Source: Lachnospiraceae bacterium (GTDB lineage: Bacteria; Bacteroidota; Bacteroidia; Bacteroidales; Muribaculaceae). Taken from it: a stretch of DNA of 64,000 nt. Position 1 is the first letter of the stretch, and each line of letters opens with the position of its first letter. Shown piece after piece: positions 27,495 through 36,076 of this stretch. The position numbers and the translations under genes are program-made. Under the pieces are notes generated by a model. It had not been told where the DNA came from and ran no database searches. It was given only the letters and a program-made list of their open reading frames with translations. The stretch is taken from positions 439,861 to 503,860 of the forward strand of contig JAMPGZ010000001.1 in the NCBI GenBank assembly GCA_023663655.1. The letters run 5' to 3'.

Positions 27495-28748
27495 ATGAAA
27501 GAAGAACAAGTGAAAAAAGCGTATGAAATCGCGAAGGAACGCTATGCAGCTGTAGGCGTTGACACAGATAAGGTATTGGAACAAATGCAGGACTTCCACC
27601 TCAGCATGCACTGCTGGCAGGCTGATGACGTTGCCGGTTTTGAAAACCAGGGCGGCTCACTCACCGGTGGTATCCAGGTAAACGGAAACTATCCCGGAAA
27701 GGCTCGCAACATCGAGGAACTCCGCGCCGATATCCTTTATGCTATGTCACTTATCCCCGGAAAGCACCGTCTTAACCTCCATGAAATCTATGGTGACTTC
27801 GGCGGCAAGTTCGTTGACCGTGACCAGTGCTCGGTTGAACACTTCCAGAGCTGGATCGACTGGGGTAAGGCTAACGACATCAAGCTTGACTTCAACTCAA
27901 CTTCATTCTCTCACCCCAAGAGCGGCGACCTCAGCCTTTCAAACCCCGACAAGGCTATCCGCGACTTCTGGATCGAACACTCTAAGCGTTGCCGCGCCAT
28001 CTCACAGGCTATCGGTGAAGCTCAGCAGGATCCCTGTATCATGAACACCTGGGTACATGACGGCAGCAAGGACATCACTGTCAACCGCTATATGTATCGC
28101 GAGCTGCTCAAGGATTCTCTTGACCAGATTTTCGAGCACAAGTATGACTGGATGAAGGACTGCGTTGAGTCTAAGGTATTCGGTATCGGTCTTGAAAGCT
28201 ACACTGTGGGAAGCAATGACTTCTACACCTCTTATGCTGCAAAGAACAACATGATGATCACTCTTGACACCGGTCACTTCCACCCCACCGAAAGTGTTGC
28301 CGACAAGGTTTCTGCAATGTTGCTTTTCGTGCCTGAATTGATGCTCCACGTGAGCCGTCCTATCCGTTGGGACTCTGACCATGTGACTATCATGGACGAC
28401 CCCACTATGGATCTTTTCAGCGAAATCGTTCGCGCCGGCGCCCTCAACCGCGTTCACTACGGTCTTGACTACTTCGACGGAACACTCAACCGCATCGGCG
28501 CTTACGTGATCGGTAGCCGTGCAGCTCAGAAGTGTATGCTCCGGGCTCTTCTTGAGCCGATCGCCACTCTCCGCAAGTACGAGCTCGACGACAAGAGATT
28601 CCAGCGTCTCGCTCTTCTTGAAGAGTGCAAGAACCTGCCTTGGAACGCCGTTTACGATATGTTCTGCTTGAAGAACAATGTTCCTGTAGGCGAGGCTTAC
28701 ATCCCTGAAGTTGAAAAATACGAAGTTGACGTTACTTCCAAGAGATAA
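27495..28748 (+). CDS. rhaA: L-rhamnose isomerase
   Basis: A metal-dependent TIM-barrel isomerase (L-rhamnose to L-rhamnulose) of 417 residues, close to the 419 of the E. coli enzyme. Typical segments are LSMHCWQADDV near the N-terminus, LNLHEIYGDF, NTWVHDGSKD and LDTGHFHPTESV with metal-binding Asp/His. Its stop overlaps the rhaT start by one base. Confidence 0.95.
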   Translation: MKEEQVKKAYEIAKERYAAVGVDTDKVLEQMQDFHLSMHCWQADDVAGFENQGGSLTGGIQVNGNYPGKARNIEELRADILYAMSLIPGKHRLNLHEIYGDFGGKFVDRDQCSVEHFQSWIDWGKANDIKLDFNSTSFSHPKSGDLSLSNPDKAIRDFWIEHSKRCRAISQAIGEAQQDPCIMNTWVHDGSKDITVNRYMYRELLKDSLDQIFEHKYDWMKDCVESKVFGIGLESYTVGSNDFYTSYAAKNNMMITLDTGHFHPTESVADKVSAMLLFVPELMLHVSRPIRWDSDHVTIMDDPTMDLFSEIVRAGALNRVHYGLDYFDGTLNRIGAYVIGSRAAQKCMLRALLEPIATLRKYELDDKRFQRLALLEECKNLPWNAVYDMFCLKNNVPVGEAYIPEVEKYEVDVTSKR

Positions 28749-29779
28749 TGGAAATCGTATTAGGACTTCTCATAATAGCAATCGGAAGCTTCTGCCAGTC
28801 CAGCAGCTACGTGCCCATCAAAAAGGTGCGTGATTGGAGCTGGGAGAGCTTCTGGCTTGTTCAGGGTGTCTTCGCTTGGCTTGTGTTCCCATTCCTGGGC
28901 GCGTTGCTCGCCGTTCCGGCAGGACACAGCCTGTGCGAACTGTTCACAGCCGACAATTCTTTCCGCATCTGGATGACCATCCTCTTCGGCGCCCTTTGGG
29001 GTGTGGGAGGCTTGACTTTCGGTCTTTCCATGCGCTACCTCGGCGTCGCTCTGGGTCAGAGCATCTCGCTTGGCACCTGTGCCGGTCTTGGCACCATCCT
29101 CGGTCCCGTGATGCTCAACATCTTCTTCCCCGAAGGACATTACCTTGCCCAGCTCACCGCAGCGGTGATCATCGGCGTGGTGGTGACTCTCGTGGGCATC
29201 TGCATCATCGGCATCGCCGGCGGCATGAAGTCCAAGAGCATGAGCGAGGAGGAGAAGAAAGAGGCTGTGAAGGACTTCAATTTCCCCAAGGGCATAGCCA
29301 TCGCGCTGCTTGCCGGTGTGATGAGCGGATGCTTCAACGTGGGTCTTGAATTCGGCAGCACCATCACTTTCGCCGACTCGGCTGAGATCTACCGCACCCT
29401 CCCCGCCACCTTCCTGGTGACTCTCGGAGGTTTCGTGACCAATGCCGTGTACTGTCTCTATCAGAACAGCCGCAACCGCACTTTCGGGGATTATGGCAAG
29501 GTATCGCTCTATGCCAACAATATCCTCTTCTGCTGCCTTGCAGGAGCTCTATGGTATAGCCAGTTCTTCGGATTGTCACTCGGCAAGGGCTATCTCGCAG
29601 GTTCACCCACGCTGCTCACATTCAGCTGGTGTATCCTGATGGCTCTCAACGTCACCTTCTCCAATGTGTGGGGCATCATCCTCAACGAGTGGAAAGGCAC
29701 CACCTCGGCTACTCGCACGGTGCTGCTCATAGGTATCGTTGTGCTTATCGTGTCGACGTTCCTGCCTCAGATTCTTTAG
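28748..29779 (+). CDS. rhaT: L-rhamnose/proton symporter
   Basis: A 343-residue drug/metabolite-superfamily membrane protein with about 10 spans, the same size as RhaT. Family features include SSSYVPIKKVRDWSWESFW near the N-terminus, the GLSMRYLGVALGQSISLGTC helix pair and WGIILNEWKGT near the end. It imports L-rhamnose into the cytoplasm and is translationally coupled to rhaA. Confidence 0.93.
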   Translation: MEIVLGLLIIAIGSFCQSSSYVPIKKVRDWSWESFWLVQGVFAWLVFPFLGALLAVPAGHSLCELFTADNSFRIWMTILFGALWGVGGLTFGLSMRYLGVALGQSISLGTCAGLGTILGPVMLNIFFPEGHYLAQLTAAVIIGVVVTLVGICIIGIAGGMKSKSMSEEEKKEAVKDFNFPKGIAIALLAGVMSGCFNVGLEFGSTITFADSAEIYRTLPATFLVTLGGFVTNAVYCLYQNSRNRTFGDYGKVSLYANNILFCCLAGALWYSQFFGLSLGKGYLAGSPTLLTFSWCILMALNVTFSNVWGIILNEWKGTTSATRTVLLIGIVVLIVSTFLPQIL

Positions 29780-29813
29780 TTTGTTAACCAATTATTAATA
29801 TAATCACAGAACA

Positions 29814-30626
29814 ATGGCTTCTATCTTAGAAAACCGTCCGATGCTTGCCAAGCAAGTGAACGACGTGGCTGAAGTCGCCGGCTATCTCTGGCAAAAGGGA
29901 TGGGCTGAGCGCAATGGAGGTAACATCACTGTCAACATCACTGAGTATGTTGACGACGCTATACGCATCATGCCCGCAATAGGTCCTGTCACTCCCATCG
30001 GAATGACTCTCCCCAACCTCAAGGGTTGCTATTTCTATTGCAAAGGCACCAACCGCCGTATGCGCGACCTCGCTCGCTGGCCTATGGAGAACGGCTCTGT
30101 AATCCGCATCACCGATGACTGCGCGCACTATGAAATCATAGCCGACAATCTGGTGAAGCCCACATCAGAGCTTCCTTCTCATCTCGCCGTGCACAACTAT
30201 CTTATCGGAAAGGGTTCCAACTACAAGGCTTCGGTCCACACTCACCCCATCGAGCTCGTGGCTATGAGCCATAACCCCGAATTCCTTAAGAAAGATGTGT
30301 TGAGCAACATCCTCTGGAGCATGATTCCCGAAACCAAGGCATTCTGTCCTCGCGGTCTCGGCATCGTTCCCTATATGCTTCCTTCATCCAACGAACTTGC
30401 CGAAGCTACAATCAAGGCTATCGACGACGACTATGACGTAGTGATGTGGGAAAAGCACGGTGTATTCTCGGTTGCCGAGAATGTGCTTGAGGCATTTGAC
30501 ATGATCGACGTGCTCACCAAGAGCGCCGACATCTACATGGACGCCTGCGCTATGGGCTTCAAGCCTGTGGGCATGAGCGATGAACAAATGTCGGAAATGA
30601 CCAAGGCATTCAACCTTCCGAAATAA
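29814..30626 (+). CDS. rhaD: Rhamnulose-1-phosphate aldolase
   Basis: A class II (zinc) aldolase of 270 residues that cleaves L-rhamnulose-1-phosphate to dihydroxyacetone phosphate and L-lactaldehyde. Zinc ligands are visible as His142 and His144 in VHTHPIE and His215 in WEKHGV. Glu119 in TSELPSH is the likely catalytic acid. It is the last gene of the operon before a strong terminator. No lactaldehyde reductase or rhamnose mutarotase gene is in the window. Confidence 0.93.
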   Translation: MASILENRPMLAKQVNDVAEVAGYLWQKGWAERNGGNITVNITEYVDDAIRIMPAIGPVTPIGMTLPNLKGCYFYCKGTNRRMRDLARWPMENGSVIRITDDCAHYEIIADNLVKPTSELPSHLAVHNYLIGKGSNYKASVHTHPIELVAMSHNPEFLKKDVLSNILWSMIPETKAFCPRGLGIVPYMLPSSNELAEATIKAIDDDYDVVMWEKHGVFSVAENVLEAFDMIDVLTKSADIYMDACAMGFKPVGMSDEQMSEMTKAFNLPK

Positions 30627-30647
30627 TCCCGAAAGGAAACAATCAAC

Positions 30648-30690
30648 AAAACCGGGCAGCGCTTTAACAGTCGCTGCCCGGTTTTGTCGT
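30648..30690 (+). terminator. Intrinsic terminator of the uxa-rha operon
   Basis: A perfect 13-bp stem pairs 30648-30660 (AAAACCGGGCAGC) with 30673-30685 and runs into TTTTGTCG. This is the sharp downstream border of the pectin island. AT-rich DNA begins right after it. Confidence 0.88.
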
Positions 30691-30818
30691 ATGGTTATGT
30701 AATCAGATTATGTAAGTTATCGCGAAGTAAGATATTTGCTCCGTATATAGTTTTCTACATGTGTAATTTTGTAATGTTAAATGTGAGAAATTTGGGCATT
30801 TTGTGTCATGGAAAATAT

Positions 30819-30826
30819 TATCTTTG
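30819..30826 (+). promoter_or_regulatory. Candidate promoter for the secreted protein pair
   Basis: TATCTTTG matches TAnnTTTG and lies 17 bases before the ATG at 30844. Spacing to the nearest TTTG sequences (30791 or 30800) is not ideal. A second match, TAATTTTG, is at 30764-30771. Confidence 0.45.
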
Positions 30827-30843
30827 TTAGATAATAATATCGT

Positions 30844-31317
30844 ATGGCTAATATGTTTAAATCACTGTCATTGCTTCTTACATTGTTTTGTTCTGTACCC
30901 CTACACGGCGAGGTTAACTCCATGTGTCTTGAGACGACCAATGGAGTAAAGCATATTTTTATATTAGAGGAAAAACCGGTTTCTTGGTATGAAAACAAAA
31001 ACTTTTGTACATCGGTAGATGGTAACAAAGTTTCGGTTCTTGCTTCAGAAGTCAAGTGCATTACATTTTATGAAGATCAAAGTTTGAGCAATGTTTCTGT
31101 TCCAATTGCTGGTGAACATAAATTTAGCATTGATGATAGAATACTTATTATGCCAGCATATAATGGCAAAATTATGGTTTATGATGTTCAAGGACGTAGT
31201 ATGAATGTGGAAATTGTTGAATCAGCTGATGGGATTCAAGTTGATTTGTCATTATTGCATTCTGGAATATATGTGATAGAGACCGAGTGTTATGTTTTTA
31301 AATTGTATCTTAGATGA
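30844..31317 (+). CDS. Small secreted protein with a T9SS-like C-terminal segment
   Basis: A 157-residue protein not assigned to a named family. It has a signal peptide (NMFKSLSLLLTLFCSVPLHG). The rest is beta-rich and its last 70 residues (MVYDVQGRSMN, then HSGIYVIET and a short Lys/Arg-ended strand) look like the C-terminal sorting-domain fold of the type IX system, in short form. It overlaps the next gene by 4 bases (ATGA), so the two are probably made together. Base composition is clearly more AT-rich than the pectin genes. Confidence 0.55.
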   Translation: MANMFKSLSLLLTLFCSVPLHGEVNSMCLETTNGVKHIFILEEKPVSWYENKNFCTSVDGNKVSVLASEVKCITFYEDQSLSNVSVPIAGEHKFSIDDRILIMPAYNGKIMVYDVQGRSMNVEIVESADGIQVDLSLLHSGIYVIETECYVFKLYLR

Positions 31318-32747
31318 AACGTGCATTATTAATTTTCATCTCATTGATGTCGTGCATTGTATTATATGCTCAAGGATATATCATCTATCTCACTGACGGC
31401 ACGCATCAGGTGTTTAGTGCTGAAAATACTGGAAAAATTGAATTCTTTAATGCCCGTGAAATAAAAGATAATGGGCATGAATATGTGGATTTAGGACTAG
31501 ATTGTGGACTTGGATGGGCTACTATGAATGTAGGAGCGTCCAACGTGGAAGAATCTGGGGAATATTATGCTTATGGCGAGACTCAACCTAAGAAACATTA
31601 TGATTGGGATAATTATAAATGGTGTAATGGGTCAGAAATAACGATAAATAAGTACGGTGCAGGAGTTGATGGAATATTAGAATTATATCCAGAAGATGAT
31701 GTTGTAAAGACAGAATGGGGCGGTGATTGGCGTATGCCAACATGGAACGAACTTTCAGAATTGAAAGAAAAGTGTGTTGTCACTTCTATAAAGCAGAATG
31801 GAGTATCAGGATATCAGGTGAAAGGTCCTAACGGAAATACCATATTCATTCCTGCTGCCGGTAAATTTGATCGCACATGCACTAATTTGCCTCGCTATAA
31901 AGGAGAAAATGCATATTTGAGATCTTCAACACTGTATAGTTCATCAGCGGAGAATGCGAGAGTGGTTTACTGGTCTTCATATAGGTCATCCGGAACTAAA
32001 AATTTTCGATCTACCGGACATACGGTAAGAGGCGTCATACCATTGCCAGTGCCTTATATCGTAATATATGATAAGACTGGAAGAATAATCTATGAAGTAG
32101 CACAAAGTAAAATAAAAACAATAAACTATCTTAATCTGAATAAGACAGTATATTCTGTTCAAGGACACGATTGCGTTGATTTGGGGCTGCCCAGTGATTT
32201 AAAGTGGGCAACAATGAATATCGGAGCATCGTCAAAGAGTGAATGCGGCAATTATTTTGCATGGGGAGAAGTATCATCAAAAACAGATTTTTCTTGGACG
32301 AATTATGAGTTGTGCCGCGGAGCCTATGATTCTCTTATCAAGTATAATAAGAATGATAAGAAGCTGACACTTGAATCAGTTAATGATGCTGCCAGCCAAC
32401 TATGGGGAGATAAATGGAGGTTGCCAACAAAAGAAGATGTTCAGGAACTTATTGAATATTGTAATTTTGAATTGAATTATATAGAAGGGAAACCGATATA
32501 TAGATGTGAAGGACCTAACGGACAATATATTTATATTCCTCTTTCTGGTTACGCGTATGGTAATGAGATAACTGCATCAGGAGAAAACGTCATGCTTTAT
32601 ACTGCATCGCGAGCTGTGGATAACATTGAAGATGTAGTGCATATGGCATTTATTTTAAAAATAAATTCGGCAGATGGGAATCCCATGGTAAGTAGAATTG
32701 GTCGTAGCTATGGCATTAATATACGACCAGTGGCAGCTTGTCAATAA
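31314..32747 (+). CDS. Secreted protein with two FISUMP-like domains
   Basis: A 477-residue exported protein (signal peptide KRALLIFISLMSCIVLYAQG). It holds two copies of the domain beginning YVDLGLDCGLGWATMNVGAS (about residues 57-240) and CVDLGLPSDLKWATMNIGAS (about 288-475). Each also has a YAYGET/FAWGEV motif, a WG..WRMPT/WRLPT motif and a late GPNG..IFIP segment. These resemble the Fibrobacter succinogenes major paralogous domain family, which is widespread in Bacteroidales surface proteins and has no known activity. A short linker (IVIYDKTGRIIYEVAQSKIK) separates the copies. It is coupled to the preceding small protein and lies in AT-rich DNA. Confidence 0.65.
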   Translation: MKRALLIFISLMSCIVLYAQGYIIYLTDGTHQVFSAENTGKIEFFNAREIKDNGHEYVDLGLDCGLGWATMNVGASNVEESGEYYAYGETQPKKHYDWDNYKWCNGSEITINKYGAGVDGILELYPEDDVVKTEWGGDWRMPTWNELSELKEKCVVTSIKQNGVSGYQVKGPNGNTIFIPAAGKFDRTCTNLPRYKGENAYLRSSTLYSSSAENARVVYWSSYRSSGTKNFRSTGHTVRGVIPLPVPYIVIYDKTGRIIYEVAQSKIKTINYLNLNKTVYSVQGHDCVDLGLPSDLKWATMNIGASSKSECGNYFAWGEVSSKTDFSWTNYELCRGAYDSLIKYNKNDKKLTLESVNDAASQLWGDKWRLPTKEDVQELIEYCNFELNYIEGKPIYRCEGPNGQYIYIPLSGYAYGNEITASGENVMLYTASRAVDNIEDVVHMAFILKINSADGNPMVSRIGRSYGINIRPVAACQ

Positions 32748-32947
32748 TATTTAGTTGTATAGGTATAACTGACGAAATAAAATATTAGTTGTTCCTTGTT
32801 TTGATTTGCCCAAAATTGATTAATCTATATTTTGGCAGAAATCAGGAGAATCAGCATGAAGCAAACTCAGAAGATTTTGTATGACAGAAAATACAAATTC
32901 ACTATTGGTATCACTGATAAATAAAGATTTAATCAATGATTTATACC

Positions 32948-33784
32948 TCAATAGAATTGGGGATATTCCGGTATTTTTGATGACAATTTATTCACAAAAC
33001 ATTTTATCAAACAAATACGTTCTACGATTTCTTCTTTAGAAAATTCAATTATATCTCCATTTTTACGTCTACCACTGCGATGTACAATCAAATGCCTTTT
33101 CAATATGCTATCTTCCACTGATTCATTTTTATCAATAATAATTCCATATAATAATTTAATTATAGTCTTAATTTCAGACATATTACTATATGATTTCTTT
33201 AATACTAAATCAATTATTTCTTGTTCTACAGAGTCAATTGCATTATAATTCCACATTTTAAGCAATCTAACCATCATATCATTAGATTTGTTAGCAGGAA
33301 TCACTATTTTACAAATTTTCAAAAATGCCTCAGAATCTTTTGTCACAGTATATAGCACAATATCACTTACCCACGTGTCAAGAGCTGAAATTGCTGTCGT
33401 TAATGACATTCTATACAATGTTTGTTTAACTGTTGGCGATTTCACCGTGCTAGTTTCAATCAATTCCATAATTTCATCAATACGGCAATTAAATTCTTGA
33501 AGACATTGATCTACTGTATTAGAGAAGAAAGGAGCCCAAGTATATTTTGACGTAAAGAAAGTTTTTGCAAAATATCCTTTAAATATAGTTGGGGCAGCAT
33601 TTTCAGTAATAATAAGACATGGATAACCATCAATATCCCCATTCGGCTCTATAATTTCAGAAGATATATGATGTGAAAATCTACATCCTCCATTTTTATG
33701 TCTAAAAAATGGAGTCATAATCAACACTCCTCCATTAACAAAAACTTTATCATTCATCTTATTTGATGTTATTAATACCTTCAC
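32948..33784 (-). CDS. HEPN-like domain protein, possible defence or toxin RNase
   Basis: A 278-residue cytoplasmic protein with no signal peptide. The C-terminal two-thirds is helical and carries RHLIVHRSGRRKNG near the end, an R-x4-H motif typical of HEPN ribonuclease domains, preceded by a helix ALDTWVSDIV as in RiboL-PSP/MAE-type HEPN proteins. The N-terminal about 100 residues (VLIMTPFFRHKNGG, then GDIDGYPCLI) are not recognised. The start taken is GTG at 33784; an internal ATG at 33757 is an alternative. It stands alone between AT-rich intergenic stretches, with no partner antitoxin gene alongside. The assignment is by motif only. Confidence 0.5.
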   Translation of the reverse strand: MKVLITSNKMNDKVFVNGGVLIMTPFFRHKNGGCRFSHHISSEIIEPNGDIDGYPCLIITENAAPTIFKGYFAKTFFTSKYTWAPFFSNTVDQCLQEFNCRIDEIMELIETSTVKSPTVKQTLYRMSLTTAISALDTWVSDIVLYTVTKDSEAFLKICKIVIPANKSNDMMVRLLKMWNYNAIDSVEQEIIDLVLKKSYSNMSEIKTIIKLLYGIIIDKNESVEDSILKRHLIVHRSGRRKNGDIIEFSKEEIVERICLIKCFVNKLSSKIPEYPQFY

Positions 33785-33918
33785 GGGTATATTAGTAATT
33801 TGGAAAATACTTTATTATAGTCTTATTCCTTTAATATCAAAAAACGAGTTCAATTTACTAAAATCATGAAAATATTCCAATACTCAGCACATCTTTTTTT
33901 TTCATCAAATATTCTTAT

Positions 33919-33926
33919 TATTTTTG
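33919..33926 (+). promoter_or_regulatory. Candidate promoter of the dtd operon
   Basis: TATTTTTG matches TAnnTTTG, 20 bases before the dtd start. The upstream T-run at about 33893-33901 offers no clear TTTG. Confidence 0.5.
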
Positions 33927-33946
33927 TGTTATTAATTTAAAGGACT

Positions 33947-34399
33947 ATGAGGCTTGTAATACAGCGTGTGACCGAGGCTTCCGTCTCAATCGAAGGTAAG
34001 ATCCATTCCTCAATAGGGAAAGGGTTGATGATTCTTGTCGGAGTCGAGCATGGCGACACTCCTGACGATGCCGCGTGGCTCGCAGGAAAGGCTGTGGCTA
34101 TGCGCATATTTGATGATGAAAACGGAGTCATGAACCGCTCGGTCACCGACATCGGCGGCGAGGTGCTTGCCGTGAGCCAGTTCACGCTTACGGCATCAAC
34201 CAAGAAAGGGAACCGCCCGAGCTACATCCGTGCCGCAGGTCATGACACCGCCGTACCGCTTTACGAGCTCTTCTGTAATCTCGTGGAGGAAAAACTCGGA
34301 AAGAGAACGGCGATGGGCGTGTTTGGCGCGAATATGCAGGTCGCTCTCATCAATGACGGTCCCGTAACCATAATCATCGACTCAAAACTGAAAGAATGA
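33947..34399 (+). CDS. dtd: D-aminoacyl-tRNA deacylase
   Basis: A translation-quality enzyme of 150 residues that hydrolyses D-aminoacyl- and Gly-tRNA(Ala) esters. Family motifs SQFTL (active-site loop) and NDGPVT (cross-subunit motif, usually NxGPVT) are present, along with GVFGANMQV. The length is standard. The stop overlaps the mazG-like start by 4 bases. Confidence 0.95.
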   Translation: MRLVIQRVTEASVSIEGKIHSSIGKGLMILVGVEHGDTPDDAAWLAGKAVAMRIFDDENGVMNRSVTDIGGEVLAVSQFTLTASTKKGNRPSYIRAAGHDTAVPLYELFCNLVEEKLGKRTAMGVFGANMQVALINDGPVTIIIDSKLKE

Positions 34400-34758
34400 C
34401 ACAAGCTGCCGACATAACACTGCGTGAAGCCCAGGCGATGGTCCACAAGTGGATCACCACGACCGGGGTGCGCTATTTCTCTCCGCTCACCAACATGGCG
34501 GTGCTTGCCGAGGAGGTGGGCGAAGTCGCACGCATCATGGCACGGAAATATGGCGACCAGTCATTCAAGCCCGGAGAGAAAGACACTCTCGCCGATGAGC
34601 TTGCCGACGTGCTGTGGGTGCTGATGGCGATAGCCAACCAGACCGGGGTAGACCTCACCGACGCGCTGAACGCCAACATCGACAAGAAGAGCGCGCGTGA
34701 TGCCACACGCCACCTCAACAATCCGAAACTTAACGATAATTCAACTCAAAAATCATAA
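34396..34758 (+). CDS. MazG-like nucleotide pyrophosphohydrolase
   Basis: A 120-residue all-alpha NTP pyrophosphatase fold. The metal-binding EEVGE and the downstream DELADVLW match the ExxE...ExxD pattern of MazG-type house-cleaning enzymes. It is coupled to dtd by an ATGA overlap and 5 bases before deoC. The substrate is unknown; removal of abnormal nucleotides is likely. Confidence 0.88.
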   Translation: MTQAADITLREAQAMVHKWITTTGVRYFSPLTNMAVLAEEVGEVARIMARKYGDQSFKPGEKDTLADELADVLWVLMAIANQTGVDLTDALNANIDKKSARDATRHLNNPKLNDNSTQKS

Positions 34759-34763
34759 TAATT

Positions 34764-35648
34764 ATGGCTGACAAATATCACGACACCGTCGCCGCATCGC
34801 AGGTAATCACCGACGACAACGCAATAAAAGCCGCAGTAGAGGAGATTCTCTCCAAGCACTTCACCGAAAATCTCAACGCTGAAGTCTACAAGACCATCTT
34901 CAACTGCATGGACCTCACCACCCTCTCGACCACCGACTCACCGGCGTCGGTAGCCGATTTCGTTGAGAAAGTCAACGCATTTGACGAGGAGTATCCCGAG
35001 CTGCCCAACGTAGCCGCAATCTGCGTGTACCCCAACTTCGCCCAGGTGGTGCGCACCGTGCTCGAAGTATCGTCAGTGAAGATCGCTTGCGTGTCGGGAT
35101 CATTCCCCACCGCGCAATCATTCCCTGAGGTCAAGATCACCGAGACCGCCCTTGCCGTAGCCGACGGCGCCGACGAGATCGACATCGTGTTCAACTGCGG
35201 CAATTATTTCGGCGGCGACTGGGAAGAGGTTGCCGATGAGATCGCCGAGCAGAAGCACTCATGCCGCCATGCGCGCCTGAAGGTGATTCTCGAAACCGGA
35301 GCATTGAAAACCGCCGAGAATATACGCAACGCTTCAATCCTCTCGATGTACTCAGGAGCCGACTTCATCAAGACCTCAACCGGAAAAGTCTATGAAGGCG
35401 CATCGCTCGAAGCAGCCTACGTGATGGCGCAGTGCATCAAGGAATATTATGAGAAAACCGGTAACAAGGTAGGCTTCAAGGCTTCAGGAGGCGTGTCGAC
35501 CACCGCCGATGCCGTAAAATATTACACAATCATCAAGGAGGTGCTTGGCGAGGAATGGCTCAACAATGAGTATTTCCGCATCGGCACAAGCCGCCTTGCC
35601 AACAATCTGCTTGGCGAGATCCTTGGCAACGAAACAAAATTCTTCTAA
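34764..35648 (+). CDS. deoC: Deoxyribose-phosphate aldolase
   Basis: A class I aldolase of 294 residues that cleaves 2-deoxyribose-5-phosphate to acetaldehyde and glyceraldehyde-3-phosphate. Key segments are EIDIVFNCG, VILETGAL, DFIKTSTGK (Schiff-base Lys) and VGFKASGGV (second Lys). About 40 N-terminal residues precede the core, as in the longer DeoC subfamily. The stop overlaps the next start by one base. Confidence 0.93.
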   Translation: MADKYHDTVAASQVITDDNAIKAAVEEILSKHFTENLNAEVYKTIFNCMDLTTLSTTDSPASVADFVEKVNAFDEEYPELPNVAAICVYPNFAQVVRTVLEVSSVKIACVSGSFPTAQSFPEVKITETALAVADGADEIDIVFNCGNYFGGDWEEVADEIAEQKHSCRHARLKVILETGALKTAENIRNASILSMYSGADFIKTSTGKVYEGASLEAAYVMAQCIKEYYEKTGNKVGFKASGGVSTTADAVKYYTIIKEVLGEEWLNNEYFRIGTSRLANNLLGEILGNETKFF

Positions 35649-36076
35649 TGCAATACTGGGCATTAATCAACAACGTAAAGGTCGGTCCGCTGTCCCCGGC
35701 GCAGATTCTCGCGCTGGGGGCAACCCCCGACACACTTGTATGGACGCAAGGCTGGCAGCAGTGGGTGCCGGCGGCAAGCGTCATCGAGTTCGGGTTCCGG
35801 ACCCGCAACAACCATAGCAACAATAACCTTCCCCCCTGCCCCGACACATATTTCGCCTGGGCTATCGTGCTGATGCTGATGTGCTGTCTCCCTGCCGGAA
35901 TAGTAGCTGTGGTCTACTCCTCATCGGTAGAGTCACACTACACCCGTGGCGACTATGAAGGAGCATTAAAAGCCTCTGACAGGGCAAAGATATGGTGTAT
36001 CGTGACATTCGTGCTCGGACTTATCGGAGCGCCCGTCGCCATCTTCACCGGAATGCCTTTCAACTGGTTCATCTGA
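35648..36076 (+). CDS. GYF_2 (DUF4339) - CD225/dispanin membrane protein
   Basis: A 142-residue protein with an N-terminal GYF_2 domain (YWALINNVKVGPLS, then VWTQGWQQWVPA) and a C-terminal CD225 domain. The latter has a first membrane span (FAWAIVLMLMCCLPAGIVAV), the loop GALKASDRAKIW and a second span. Such proteins are common in Bacteroidota and may organise membranes, but no precise role is known. It overlaps deoC and the next gene by one base each. Confidence 0.82.
   Translation: MQYWALINNVKVGPLSPAQILALGATPDTLVWTQGWQQWVPAASVIEFGFRTRNNHSNNNLPPCPDTYFAWAIVLMLMCCLPAGIVAVVYSSSVESHYTRGDYEGALKASDRAKIWCIVTFVLGLIGAPVAIFTGMPFNWFI

Noticed and set aside
32856-32924. A 22-codon frame with an upstream AGGAGAA
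   Set aside because: Too short to support without conservation data; it could be a leader peptide or chance.
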